A DNA stretch of 64,000 nt, taken from NCBI GenBank assembly GCA_014055525.1, contig WIAH01000001.1, forward strand, positions 62,001-126,000. Direction: 5' to 3'. Below the pieces are notes generated by a model. That model had not been told where the DNA came from. It did not search any database and saw only the letters and a list, made by a program, of their open reading frames with translations. This document shows positions 34,755 through 43,390 of the stretch, piece after piece. Positions within the stretch are counted from its first letter, which is position 1, and every line of letters starts with the position of its first letter. The translations under genes and the position numbers were made by a program. The stretch comes from Nitrospira sp. CR1.3. Its GTDB lineage: Bacteria; Nitrospirota; Nitrospiria; Nitrospirales; Nitrospiraceae.

Positions 34755-35069
34755 ATGCCCATCTACGAATACCGCTGCGGACAGTGCGAGAAAACTTTCG
34801 AGACTGCGCAGTCGGTCCACGCGAGGACGGAAGACACCGTCTGCCCGTTCTGCAACGCTCAGGACGCTACAAAGCTGCTCTCCTCGTTCGCCTCCAAAAT
34901 CGTCGGGACGCGCAAGCCGGGGTTTTCAGAGATGAAAGCCTACAACATGCTCAACGAACGTATGAGTAAGTTCTCGAAACTCCCGCCGGTCCTGGGCACC
35001 CGCACCCCTCCGCCCTCTAACCTCTTTTCCAGCTCGGATCCGCCTGCCGGAGAGCCCAAAAAAAGTTGA
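34755..35069 (+). CDS. FmdB-family zinc-ribbon protein
   Basis: A 104-residue protein beginning MPIYEYRCGQCEKTFE, followed by VCPFCNAQDATKLLS. The two CxxC pairs and the opening are the FmdB regulatory-protein signature. The C-terminal 50 residues are Pro/Ser-rich and probably disordered. FmdB was first linked to formamidase regulation, but most members have no proven role. It is divergent from the 34469 gene and co-directional with the binding protein that follows. Confidence 0.9.
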   Translation: MPIYEYRCGQCEKTFETAQSVHARTEDTVCPFCNAQDATKLLSSFASKIVGTRKPGFSEMKAYNMLNERMSKFSKLPPVLGTRTPPPSNLFSSSDPPAGEPKKS

Positions 35070-35144
35070 CCATGGCGGAGTCCGGAATGTGCACGCCTTA
35101 TCATCACAGCCGATTCAATCGACGGAAAAGGACATGCATTTGAG

Positions 35145-35960
35145 ATGAGAGTCCTACTCCCCTTCGGAATCGGCATTCTGCTTCAGCTGGCTGGTCCCTT
35201 TTCGTCATGGGCGGAAGTCTCGGGCAATCTCGTCGTCGTGGGCAATGGCCCCGAGCAGGTCACTATCGAAACCCTTGCCCGCGCCTTCGAAAAAGCGAAC
35301 CCCCGAGCCTACATCGACGTCGTCTGGGACGATCACTCGAAGGCGGTTGAGATGGTGAAGGCCGGAGAAGCCCAGGTGGCCGTCACCGGCGCCGAAGATG
35401 GAGGACTTGCTGCCGCTCAAATCGCCTGGGACGGGATCGGCATTCTGGTGCACTTGTCTAATTTCACCAAAGAGGTCACCAAACAGCAGGTGGCGGACAT
35501 TTTTTCAGGCAAGGTCAAAGAATGGTCTGAATTAGGCGGGCCGGAAACGAAGATTCTCCTTATCGATCGCCCGCGTAATCAGAACGTGCGCGACGCCTTC
35601 GAATCGGAGCTAGGCATCGCAGGAAAGATTCCTGATACGGCCAAGGTCATCGGCCGGGACGACAAGGTGGTGAAAACAGTGGTCGGCACGTTGCCGCCCT
35701 TATCCGCCGTGGCCTACATCTCGCTCAGCCAAGGCTTATCCGTCGTGTCGGGCGGCGTTGCGGTCCGGCTGCTGCCGATCGACAGGGTGGAACCGGAAGT
35801 GCCGACGGTCAAGGATGGACGCTATCCCTTAAGACGGCCGGTGTTGCTGTTGTTCAAGAAAGAACCGAACCCCCTGGTTGACGCCTTTGTCCAGTTCGCC
35901 CTGTCTCCGCCGGGACAACAGATCGTCGGCGAAACCTATATTCCGCTCTCTCGAAAATAA
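35145..35960 (+). CDS. Periplasmic substrate-binding protein (PstS-like)
   Basis: A 271-residue secreted protein with a signal peptide (hydrophobic 5-20, cleavage near SWAEV). The mature fold matches the PBP-like superfamily used by phosphate-binding PstS: NLVVVGNGPEQVTIETLARAF, VAVTGAED, IFSGKVKEWSELGG, VGTLPPLSAVAYIS and the C-terminal ALSPPGQQIVGETYIPL. No pstC/A/B transporter genes adjoin it, so it may serve a distant transporter or act as a sensor. It is followed by a secreted IPT/TIG protein 28 bases downstream. Confidence 0.85.
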   Translation: MRVLLPFGIGILLQLAGPFSSWAEVSGNLVVVGNGPEQVTIETLARAFEKANPRAYIDVVWDDHSKAVEMVKAGEAQVAVTGAEDGGLAAAQIAWDGIGILVHLSNFTKEVTKQQVADIFSGKVKEWSELGGPETKILLIDRPRNQNVRDAFESELGIAGKIPDTAKVIGRDDKVVKTVVGTLPPLSAVAYISLSQGLSVVSGGVAVRLLPIDRVEPEVPTVKDGRYPLRRPVLLLFKKEPNPLVDAFVQFALSPPGQQIVGETYIPLSRK

Positions 35961-35988
35961 TCTCGCTTCTTTCATCAAGGAGGGTCAT

Positions 35989-36456
35989 ATGCAGACGTGG
36001 CGATCATCAGAGTGGATGATGATGGCGCTGGCAGGCTTCTTTCTGCTCTCCGCTCCCGCGGCTTGGGCGGAAGAACAAAGCGGAAAAGGCGCGATCGTGG
36101 AGGGGGCCGGCTTCACCCTCTACGATATGGAGTCGATCAAGGGTTTCGACGCGGAAAAAGTCGAGCGCGATCCGGTGTGCGACCGCAGCAAGCGTCCGCG
36201 GATCATGAAAGTGGAACCGGACGAGGCCAAGCCGGGACAGAAGGTCACCATCAGGGGCGAAAACTTCGGGACCAAAGAATGCTTTCACGGCGTCGCCTTC
36301 AGTGCCGCAGGCCCTGCAAAGATCGATCATAAATTCATCAACGACACCACGATCGAAGCGACGGTTCCGGACGTCAAGCCAGGCATGTCGTTCATCGATG
36401 TCGTTGCCGGCGGCGGTAACGCCCGATCCAAGGGATTCTTAGTCCAACCAAAGTAG
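35989..36456 (+). CDS. Secreted IPT/TIG-domain protein
   Basis: A 155-residue protein with a signal peptide (hydrophobic 10-22, cleavage after AAWA). AAGGAGGG lies four bases before the ATG. Residues about 70-150 form one IPT/TIG immunoglobulin-like domain (PRIMKVEPDEAKPGQKVTIRG, then TIEATVPDVKPGMSFIDVV). C64 (DPVCDRS) and C97 (TKECFHG) could form a disulfide. Such domains support binding or packing outside the cytoplasm. It is co-directional with the binding protein and is followed by a good terminator. Confidence 0.82.
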   Translation: MQTWRSSEWMMMALAGFFLLSAPAAWAEEQSGKGAIVEGAGFTLYDMESIKGFDAEKVERDPVCDRSKRPRIMKVEPDEAKPGQKVTIRGENFGTKECFHGVAFSAAGPAKIDHKFINDTTIEATVPDVKPGMSFIDVVAGGGNARSKGFLVQPK

Positions 36457-36475
36457 AGTCGTGTCCGCGCAGGAG

Positions 36476-36510
36476 CGGCGGGGCAAAGTGGCCCCGCCGG
36501 ATTCCTTTGT
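36476..36510 (+). terminator. Rho-independent-type terminator
   Basis: A perfect 9-bp G+C-rich stem CGGCGGGGC/GCCCCGCCG (36476-36484 and 36491-36499) with loop AAAGTG is followed by a T-rich stretch ATTCCTTTGTT. It follows the IPT/TIG gene and separates it from the carboxylase operon. Confidence 0.75.
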
Positions 36511-36660
36511 TGAGACTCCGCTCAGAGCCTGGCTTTCTTCACTAATCGATCGCCCCTCGTCGCCTGCCATCTCTCGACAGGACTCTTGATCCTATGCTAG
36601 CTTACGCGCTCCTTTGCGCCGGTTAGGGACCACGCGGCTAGAGGGATTTCAGGAAGCGGG

Positions 36661-38085
36661 ATGGACATGTTCAAGAAGATCCTGGTGGCCAATCGTGGTG
36701 AGATCGCGATGCGCATCATCCGCGCCTGTCGCGAGTTGAACATCGCCACTGCCGCCATCTATTCGGAGGCCGATTCGACCGGCATATACGTGAAAAAAGC
36801 CGACGAGGCCTACCTCGTCGGTCCCGGACCGGTCAAGGGCTTCCTCGACGGCCGGCAGATCGTCGACCTGGCCGGGCGCATCGGCGCCGACGCTATCCAT
36901 CCAGGCTACGGATTTCTCTCGGAAAATGCCCACTTTGCCGAACTCTGTCGCGATTCCGGCATCACCTTTATCGGACCCTCGCCTCTGGCCATCACGCTGA
37001 TGGGAAGCAAGGTCAAAGCCCGCGAATTGGCCAAGGAAGTCGGCGTCCCGATCGTCCCCGGAACCGACGGCGGCGTGACGGACTTCAAAGAAGCGCTGGC
37101 TTTCGCAAAGAAGACCGGATACCCGGTCATCATCAAGGCCAGCGCCGGCGGGGGAGGCCGAGGACTCCGTGTCGTACGGTCCGACGCTGACCTGCGTGAA
37201 AACATGGAAGTCGCCGCGCGGGAGGCGCAAGCCTCGTTCGGAGACGGCAGTCTGTTCATCGAAAAATACATCGAGCGTCCTCACCACATCGAATTCCAGA
37301 TATTGGCCGACCGCCACGGCAACATCATCCATCTCGGCGAGCGGGACTGCTCGATCCAACGCCGCCACCAAAAGCTGATCGAGATCGCGCCCTCACTCAT
37401 TCTGACGCCGAAGCTCCGCGCGGAGATGGGCAAAGCCGCCACGACCATCGCGCGAGCGGTGAACTACGACAATGCCGGCACGGTCGAGTTCCTCCTCGAC
37501 CAGGAAGGCCGGTTTTACTTCATCGAAATGAATCCGCGTCTCCAGGTCGAACACACCGTCACCGAGCAGATCACCGCGATCGACATCGTTCGCAATCAGA
37601 TTTCGATCGCGGCCGGCAAGCCACTCGACATTCAGCAGAAGGACGTCACGCTGCAGGGTCACGCCATCCAGTGCCGGATCAATGCGGAGGATCCGAAGAA
37701 CAACTTCATGCCCTGCACCGGAACGGTGACGGCCTATCTCTCGCCCGGCGGCATCGGTGTGCGCATCGACGGCGCCGTCTACAAGGACTATACGATTCCG
37801 CCCTACTACGATGCGTTGCTCGCCAAACTCACCGTGCGGGGCCGCACCTGGGAAGAAACCGTCAGCCGGATGAGACGGTCGCTTGAGGAATACGTGTTGC
37901 GCGGCGTCAAGACGACGATCCCGTTCATGAAGGCGATCATGCAGGATCAGGACTTTCTCGCGGGACGCTTCGATACCTCCTACCTGGAGACGCATCCCGA
38001 CCTCTACAATTACGACGAGTTCGAGCAGCCGGAGGATCTCGTACTGGCGCTCGCCGCCGCGATTGCGGCCTATGAAGGGCTCTAG
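36661..38085 (+). CDS. pycA: Biotin carboxylase subunit (pyruvate carboxylase A type)
   Basis: A 474-residue ATP-grasp biotin carboxylase that carboxylates biotin with bicarbonate and ATP. Signatures: FKKILVANRGEIAMRIIRACREL, GYGFLSEN, ATP-grasp loop KASAGGGGRGLRVV, ERDCSIQRRHQKLIE, FIEMNPRLQVEHTVTE. The same enzyme type serves acetyl-CoA carboxylase (AccC), but the adjacent gene encodes a pyruvate-type carboxyltransferase with a biotin carrier, so two-subunit pyruvate carboxylase is favoured. The start may be 36661 or 36667. Product oxaloacetate would feed the TCA or reductive TCA cycle. Confidence 0.9.
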   Translation: MDMFKKILVANRGEIAMRIIRACRELNIATAAIYSEADSTGIYVKKADEAYLVGPGPVKGFLDGRQIVDLAGRIGADAIHPGYGFLSENAHFAELCRDSGITFIGPSPLAITLMGSKVKARELAKEVGVPIVPGTDGGVTDFKEALAFAKKTGYPVIIKASAGGGGRGLRVVRSDADLRENMEVAAREAQASFGDGSLFIEKYIERPHHIEFQILADRHGNIIHLGERDCSIQRRHQKLIEIAPSLILTPKLRAEMGKAATTIARAVNYDNAGTVEFLLDQEGRFYFIEMNPRLQVEHTVTEQITAIDIVRNQISIAAGKPLDIQQKDVTLQGHAIQCRINAEDPKNNFMPCTGTVTAYLSPGGIGVRIDGAVYKDYTIPPYYDALLAKLTVRGRTWEETVSRMRRSLEEYVLRGVKTTIPFMKAIMQDQDFLAGRFDTSYLETHPDLYNYDEFEQPEDLVLALAAAIAAYEGL

Positions 38086-38139
38086 TTACCGCGAATTCCT
38101 AATTCAACATTTCAGATCCCATCGATTCGCGACCAAGAC

Positions 38140-40086
38140 ATGGCCGGTCGAAAAGCAAAATCGCCAGTGAGAATCAAGCGCAAGCAGGACAGCCGAGCCG
38201 GCTCCGGCAAGGCGCGGCAATCCGCGTCGGGCTTCGCGATCGAACCCGCCCCAGGAAAACCGATCCTGATCACCGACGTCGCGCTGCGCGACGGTCACCA
38301 GTCGTTGTTGGCCACCAGAATGCGGACGGAAGACATGCTGCCCGTCGCGCAAAAATTGGATGCGGTCGGTTATTGGTCGCTGGAGGTATGGGGCGGCGCC
38401 ACCTTCGATACCTGCCTGCGTTTTCTCAAGGAAGATCCATGGGAACGGCTGCGCGCCCTGCGAGCGGCCATGCCGAATACCAAGCTGCAGATGCTGCTGC
38501 GCGGGCAGAACCTCGTCGGCTACCGGCATTATGCCGACGATGTGTTGGAACGGTTTATCGAACGGTCGGCCGCCAACGGAATCGACGTCTTTCGCATTTT
38601 CGACGCTCTCAACGACGTGCGCAATCTGGATCGCGCGGTCAGCGAGGTCAAGGCCTGCGGCAAACACGCGGAAGCCTCCATCAGCTACACGGTCAGCCCT
38701 GTCCACAGCATCGACCGATTTGTCGATATGGCGAAGCAGCTTGAAGATCTCGGCACCGATACGCTCTGTATCAAGGACATGGCCGGACTTCTGGCGCCGC
38801 TTGATGCGTATCAACTGGTCCGTCGCTTGAAAGCCGCCGTCAAGGTTCCCATCCATCTCCATTCGCACTACACCTCCGGCATGGCCTCGATGTCGTCTCT
38901 CATGGCGATCCTCGGCGGGCTGGACATGCTCGATACGGCCATCTCGCCGTTGGCCGGCGGCACCTCGCATCCGCCGACCGAAACCATGGTCGCCTCGCTG
39001 CGGAACACGCCCTACGATACGGGGCTGGATCTAGCCGCTTTCCAGTTGATCACCGATCATTTTCGAACCGTCCGCCGAAAATACCGGCAGTTCGAAAGCG
39101 ACTTTACCGGCGTCGATGCGGAGATTCTCACCTCGCAGATTCCCGGCGGCATGCTTTCCAACCTTGCGGCGCAATTGTCGGAACAGAACGCCCTCGACCG
39201 GATGAAAGAGGTCCTCGACGAAGTGCCGCGTGTCAGAAAGGACATGGGCTATCCCCCGCTCGTCACGCCGACCAGCCAGATCGTCGGCACGCAGGCGACC
39301 CTGAACGTCCTGACCGGCGAGCGTTACAAGGTCATCACAAACGAAACCAAGAATTACTTCCTCGGACTCTATGGTCGCGCTCCCGGTCAGGTCGATCGGG
39401 ACGTCATGGCCCAGGCCGTCGGTGACGAAGAGCCCATCAAGACCAGACCGGCCGACCGATTGGAACCGGAAATGGAGGCCATCAAGAAGGATCTGCCGGC
39501 CTCGGCTGAAACGGTGGAAGACCACCTCTCGTTCGTCCTCTTTCCGGCCATTGCTCGCGATTTCTTCGAGGCGCGCGAGAAGGGCGACCTTATTCCGGAG
39601 CCTCTTGAAGCCAGTTCACCGAAAGGTCCGGCGGTCGCCGGCGAACTCCACCTGGCCCCGGTTGAATTCAACGTGACGGTTCACGGAGAAACGTACCACG
39701 TCAAGGTGTCCGGCTCCGGCCGCAAGGTCGAAGGGCGCAAGCCGTACTATATCAGGGTCAACGACAAACTCGAGGAAGTCTCTCTCGAAGCGATCCAAGA
39801 GGTCTTGGCCGGCATGCCGGAGGCGCCGGAATCGGGCAGTGGCGCGAAACCGAAGCGCCCCAAACCATCAAAGCCCGGCGACGTGGCTCCACCGATGCCG
39901 GGTCGTGTCGTGAAAGTCCTGGTGGCAAAAGACGACCGCGTCAAGACCGGAGACCCGCTGTTGATCATCGAAGCGATGAAGATGGAGAGTCGCGTTCCCG
40001 CCCCGATCGACGGAAAAGTCGTCGGGATCCTTGTCGAAGAAGGGGAGAACGTCAAGACGGACGAAACCGTCATCCAACTGGAGTAG
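38140..40086 (+). CDS. pycB: Carboxyltransferase with biotin carrier (pyruvate carboxylase B / OadA type)
   Basis: A 648-residue protein. Residues about 40-320 are an HMGL-like TIM-barrel carboxyltransferase (ITDVALRDGHQSLLATRMRTEDM; metal-site HLHSHYTSGMA), then a PYC/OADA conserved region, then a Pro/Lys linker and a C-terminal biotinyl domain with biotin-accepting K614 in EAMKMES. It moves CO2 from carboxybiotin to pyruvate, giving oxaloacetate, or runs in reverse as oxaloacetate decarboxylase. No membrane beta/gamma subunits are near, which favours the carboxylase direction. Follows the biotin carboxylase by 54 bases. Confidence 0.9.
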   Translation: MAGRKAKSPVRIKRKQDSRAGSGKARQSASGFAIEPAPGKPILITDVALRDGHQSLLATRMRTEDMLPVAQKLDAVGYWSLEVWGGATFDTCLRFLKEDPWERLRALRAAMPNTKLQMLLRGQNLVGYRHYADDVLERFIERSAANGIDVFRIFDALNDVRNLDRAVSEVKACGKHAEASISYTVSPVHSIDRFVDMAKQLEDLGTDTLCIKDMAGLLAPLDAYQLVRRLKAAVKVPIHLHSHYTSGMASMSSLMAILGGLDMLDTAISPLAGGTSHPPTETMVASLRNTPYDTGLDLAAFQLITDHFRTVRRKYRQFESDFTGVDAEILTSQIPGGMLSNLAAQLSEQNALDRMKEVLDEVPRVRKDMGYPPLVTPTSQIVGTQATLNVLTGERYKVITNETKNYFLGLYGRAPGQVDRDVMAQAVGDEEPIKTRPADRLEPEMEAIKKDLPASAETVEDHLSFVLFPAIARDFFEAREKGDLIPEPLEASSPKGPAVAGELHLAPVEFNVTVHGETYHVKVSGSGRKVEGRKPYYIRVNDKLEEVSLEAIQEVLAGMPEAPESGSGAKPKRPKPSKPGDVAPPMPGRVVKVLVAKDDRVKTGDPLLIIEAMKMESRVPAPIDGKVVGILVEEGENVKTDETVIQLE

Positions 40087-41053
40087 GGCCATTCAGCCGC
40101 ACCTTGCCAGCCGACGATCGGTCCGCCAACCCCTTTCCCTTCCAACCGCCGGCTTGTTATGGTTGCTGATGGGCGCCTGTTCGTCTCCCGTTCCGATCCC
40201 TTCACAGTTCGACGCCATCGAACGAATCCCGATCCACACCGCGTTTGTCCACGAACAGAAGATCATGTACCTGGACATCGGACAAGGCGAGCCGGTGATT
40301 CTGATTCACGGGTTCGGGGGATCGATGTGGCAGTGGGAGCATCAACAACATGCCCTGTCGTCTCAGGTCCGTCTGATTACACTCGATTTGATCGGTTCAG
40401 GACTCTCGGATAAGCCGGATATCGAATACAGACCCGACCAGATGCTGGACTTCTTCGTTGGATTCATGGATGTCTTGCACCTTTCCCGAGCTACACTCGT
40501 CGGGAATTCGATGGGAGCCGGTCTCGCGATCGGAATGGCCCTCACCCATCCGGACCGTGTCGATAAGCTGGTGCTCATCGGTGGTTTACCCAGCCATGTC
40601 ATCCAAAAACTCACAAGCCCGACGATCAAGCGGGCGCTGGAATCCCGTGCGCCCTCATGGCTGGTTTCACTCGGCAATCGGCTCTTCGGCGGCATGATGG
40701 TCGAGTCGATCTTGAAAGAACTCGTCCACGATCCTGCGCTTCTGACCCCTGCCGTCATCGAGCGGTCCAACAGAAACCGGCAGCGCCCTGGCCTCGTCTC
40801 GCCGATCATGAAGGCGCGGAACAACCTACCCCTGTGGGAGTCCGGATACGCTACACGTATCGGCGAGGTCATTCACCCCACGTTGATCCTCTGGGGCGAG
40901 CAGGATCGGGTCTTTCCCGTCGACGTGGGGGAGGAACTGCAGCGCACGATCAAGGGTTCCAGACTGGTCAGGATTGCTCAAGCAGGACACATTCCGCAGT
41001 GGGAACAGCCGGCATCGGCGAATCAGGCTATAATGGAGTTTCTTAAACCCTAA
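40031..41053 (+). CDS. Alpha/beta hydrolase, probably a lipoprotein
   Basis: An alpha/beta-hydrolase with the oxyanion loop VILIHGFGGSMWQW, the nucleophile elbow GNSMGAG, an acid in WGEQDRVFP and a late His in AGHIPQWE. Before it, SLPTAGLLWLLMGACSS looks like a lipoprotein signal with lipobox LMGAC, so the N-terminus must start upstream of the ATG at 40169. The only standard in-frame codon is a TTG at 40031 inside the carboxylase gene; an ATT at 40091, seven bases after GGAG, is another option. The start is therefore unsure. The substrate is unknown. Confidence 0.85.
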   Translation: MSKKGRTSRRTKPSSNWSRAIQPHLASRRSVRQPLSLPTAGLLWLLMGACSSPVPIPSQFDAIERIPIHTAFVHEQKIMYLDIGQGEPVILIHGFGGSMWQWEHQQHALSSQVRLITLDLIGSGLSDKPDIEYRPDQMLDFFVGFMDVLHLSRATLVGNSMGAGLAIGMALTHPDRVDKLVLIGGLPSHVIQKLTSPTIKRALESRAPSWLVSLGNRLFGGMMVESILKELVHDPALLTPAVIERSNRNRQRPGLVSPIMKARNNLPLWESGYATRIGEVIHPTLILWGEQDRVFPVDVGEELQRTIKGSRLVRIAQAGHIPQWEQPASANQAIMEFLKP

Positions 41054-41084
41054 TTATCAGGTTTTTGCTCAAACGGAGGAGAGA

Positions 41085-41747
41085 ATGACCGTCACAACGA
41101 ATCGCCTGGTTTTGGCCTTGCCGGTTCTGGGCTCACTCGTGTTTTTCGGTTGCGGAGGTTCCGCAGGCCATTCTGAGTTCATGTACAAGAACCTCCCTGT
41201 CGCCGACGGCACGGTCGTTGCCGGAGAGGGGCACACGGTCCTCTTCAAAGGCAGCCCGCTGGTGCTCTCTGGGATGGGAATCAAAGTCGGTGACCTGTTG
41301 CGCGATGTGAAATTGGCGCAGACCGACCTCTCGCTCGTCAATATCGTCGAGACCAAGGGAAAGGGTAAGGTCCGCATTATCAGCGTGGTTCCGTCGTTGG
41401 AGACCAAGGTGTGCGAGCAACAGACTCATATCCTCAGCGAGAAGAACAAAGGCCTGGATAGGATGGTCGAGTTGATCACCGTCAGCATCGACACCCCCTT
41501 CGCGCAGAAGCGCTTTGCGGAAGAGGCCAAGATCGCCAACGTGACGTTTCTGTCCGACTACCGGGGAGCCGATTTCGGCAAAACCTATGGGCTGTTCTTG
41601 AAGGATCCACACGTCCTGGCCCGAGCCGTGATGGTCGTGGATCCCTCCAACAAGGTGCGTTATCTCCAAGTCACTCCCGAATTGGCTCAACTGCCGGATA
41701 TGGATGAAGCCTTCAGCGTGGCCAGATCGCTGATAACATCGGGCTGA
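41085..41747 (+). CDS. Exported thiol-peroxidase-like lipoprotein
   Basis: A 220-residue Tpx-family peroxiredoxin with a lipoprotein signal (lipobox FFGC, Cys23). The peroxidatic region is SVVPSLETKVCEQQTH with C110, and the late motif SIDTPFAQKRF is classic Tpx. The resolving Cys that follows FAQKRF in E. coli-type enzymes is Ala145 here, so it would work as a one-Cys enzyme or need an outside thiol. GGAGG precedes the ATG. It is probably anchored in the cell envelope, unlike the usual cytoplasmic or periplasmic Tpx. It sits before an SthA-like flavoprotein. Confidence 0.9.
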   Translation: MTVTTNRLVLALPVLGSLVFFGCGGSAGHSEFMYKNLPVADGTVVAGEGHTVLFKGSPLVLSGMGIKVGDLLRDVKLAQTDLSLVNIVETKGKGKVRIISVVPSLETKVCEQQTHILSEKNKGLDRMVELITVSIDTPFAQKRFAEEAKIANVTFLSDYRGADFGKTYGLFLKDPHVLARAVMVVDPSNKVRYLQVTPELAQLPDMDEAFSVARSLITSG

Positions 41748-41761
41748 TTTGCCGCAAGGTC

Positions 41762-41825
41762 GAGGTTGAGGCTTAGGTTAAGTTCTCGAATCTCTCCTCA
41801 GGCCCTCAGCCTTAACCTCAACCTC
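41762..41825. repeat. Hairpin spacer of degenerate AGGTTN hexads
   Basis: Left arm 41762-41782 (GAGGTTGAGGCTTAGGTTAAG) hmm-like hexads pair with right arm 41805-41825 at 17 of 21 positions. It lies between the peroxidase and flavoprotein genes and may act as a terminator or mRNA boundary. Confidence 0.7.
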
Positions 41826-41838
41826 CGGGGGTATCTTT

Positions 41839-43242
41839 GTGGCCCACTATGACCTGCTCGTGATCGGCACCGGCCCCGCCGGGCAAAAGGCCGCCGTGCA
41901 AGCGGCCAAGCTCGGCAAGAAGGTAGGGATCGTTGAGCGCAAGGAGGTTCTCGGCGGCGTCTGCATCAATACCGGCACGATTCCAAGCAAGTCCCTCCGC
42001 GAAGCGGTCCTCTACCTCTCAGGCTTTCGTCAGCGGAGCATGTATGGAGCGGGCTATCGGCTCAAGAAAACCATCACCATCGAAGACCTTGCCTTCCGTG
42101 CCAACCACGTGATCAAAAACGAGGTGCGGATCGTCGAAAATCAAATGGCCCGTAACCGGATCGATATGATCTATGGCACCGCCGGCTTCATCGACCCGCA
42201 CCGCCTTCGCATCCTGCAAGCCGCCGGGTCCATTGAACACGAGGCCGACTTTGTCGTCATCGCCGTCGGGACGGAGCCGGCCAGACCGGCGGACATTCCC
42301 TTCGATCGCGAATCCATCATCGACACCGACGAACTGCTGACCCTCAAACACATTCCCAAATCCATCGTGATCGTGGGCGGCGGGGTCATCGGGACGGAGT
42401 ATGCGTCGATCCTGGCCACTCTGGGAGCCCCCGTCACCTTGATCGACAAACGCCCCCGTCTGCTGGAGTTCGTCGACGCGGAGATCATTGAAGCCCTTCA
42501 GCAGCAAATGAAGGAAATCGGCGTCACGCTCTGCCACAACGAAGAAGTCGTCGCGATCAAGAAACAAGAAGACGGACAGGTCCACGTCCGGCTGAAGCAG
42601 GCAGAACCGATTGAGGCAACGACGCTGATGTACGCAATCGGCCGAGTCGGCGCGACCAAAGATCTGCATCTCGATGCGGTCGGGCTGAAGGCCGACGAGC
42701 GGGGCCGACTGGCGGTCAACGAGCATTTCCAGACGGCGGTTCCGCATATCTATGCGGCCGGCGACGTGATCGGATTCCCGGCCCTTGCGTCCACCTCAAT
42801 GCAGCAGGGCCGCCATGCCTCCTGCCATGCCTTCGGCCAACCGGATCGGACCGACACCGAACTGCTTCCCTACGGCATCTACGCCATTCCGGAAATTTCC
42901 ATGGTCGGCCGCAACGAAGAAGATCTCACCAAGGCGGACGTTCCCTATGGAGTCGGTATCGCCCGGTACCGCGAGATCGCTAGGGGGCAGCTTATCGGTG
43001 ACGAGACCGGCCTGCTCAAGCTTCTCTTTCATCAGCAGACGCGTCAGCTTCTCGGCGTCCACGCGATAGGAGAAGGCGCCACCGAATTGATACACATCGG
43101 ACAGGCCGTCATGGCATATCACGGGCAGATCAACTACTTCATCGATACCGTCTTCAACTACCCGACGCTCGCCGAATGCTACAAGGTCGCGGCGCTGGAC
43201 GGCATCAATCGCCTGCCACGGCCCTGGGCGCCGACCAATTGA
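41839..43242 (+). CDS. sthA: Soluble pyridine nucleotide transhydrogenase-like flavoprotein
   Basis: A 467-residue FAD/NAD(P) oxidoreductase of the lipoamide dehydrogenase fold. FAD motif LLVIGTGPAGQKAAVQAAKL; active-site region GGVCINTGTIPSKSLREAV keeps only one Cys of the usual redox pair, as in SthA; NAD-binding GGGVIGTEYASILA; dimer interface FNYPTLAECYKVAALDGINRL. This matches SthA closely, which moves hydride between NADPH and NADH. The start is GTG 41839 with GGGGG seven bases upstream. Position after the peroxidase suggests redox balance. Confidence 0.9.
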   Translation: MAHYDLLVIGTGPAGQKAAVQAAKLGKKVGIVERKEVLGGVCINTGTIPSKSLREAVLYLSGFRQRSMYGAGYRLKKTITIEDLAFRANHVIKNEVRIVENQMARNRIDMIYGTAGFIDPHRLRILQAAGSIEHEADFVVIAVGTEPARPADIPFDRESIIDTDELLTLKHIPKSIVIVGGGVIGTEYASILATLGAPVTLIDKRPRLLEFVDAEIIEALQQQMKEIGVTLCHNEEVVAIKKQEDGQVHVRLKQAEPIEATTLMYAIGRVGATKDLHLDAVGLKADERGRLAVNEHFQTAVPHIYAAGDVIGFPALASTSMQQGRHASCHAFGQPDRTDTELLPYGIYAIPEISMVGRNEEDLTKADVPYGVGIARYREIARGQLIGDETGLLKLLFHQQTRQLLGVHAIGEGATELIHIGQAVMAYHGQINYFIDTVFNYPTLAECYKVAALDGINRLPRPWAPTN

Positions 43243-43263
43243 GCGACGTGAGATGTGGAGGAG

Positions 43264-43329
43264 CCGGTGGTTCTCGTTTGTTTAGTTTCTCTGGTTGAAC
43301 CAGGCAAACCGGATCACCGAAACAAACCG
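43264..43329. repeat. Nested hairpin spacer before tenA
   Basis: Arms CGTTTGTTT (43275-43283) and AAACAAACCG (43320-43329) flank an inner perfect stem CTGGTT-G-AACCAG (43291-43303). It is of the same general kind as the other low-complexity spacer hairpins. Confidence 0.55.
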
Positions 43330-43390
43330 CTTCGTCCGACACCCCCTGAGGTACGCTTCATGAGGGACTTGAATTGGAGAGGAGTTGACG

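Noticed and set aside
35145-35960. Phosphate uptake (pst) operon
   Set aside because: Only a PstS-like binding protein is present; no permease, ATPase or PhoU gene adjoins.
43243-43390. TPP riboswitch before tenA (also checked before thiD, 48287-48375)
   Set aside because: No CTGAGA or ACCTGATC-type thi-box core found in either leader.
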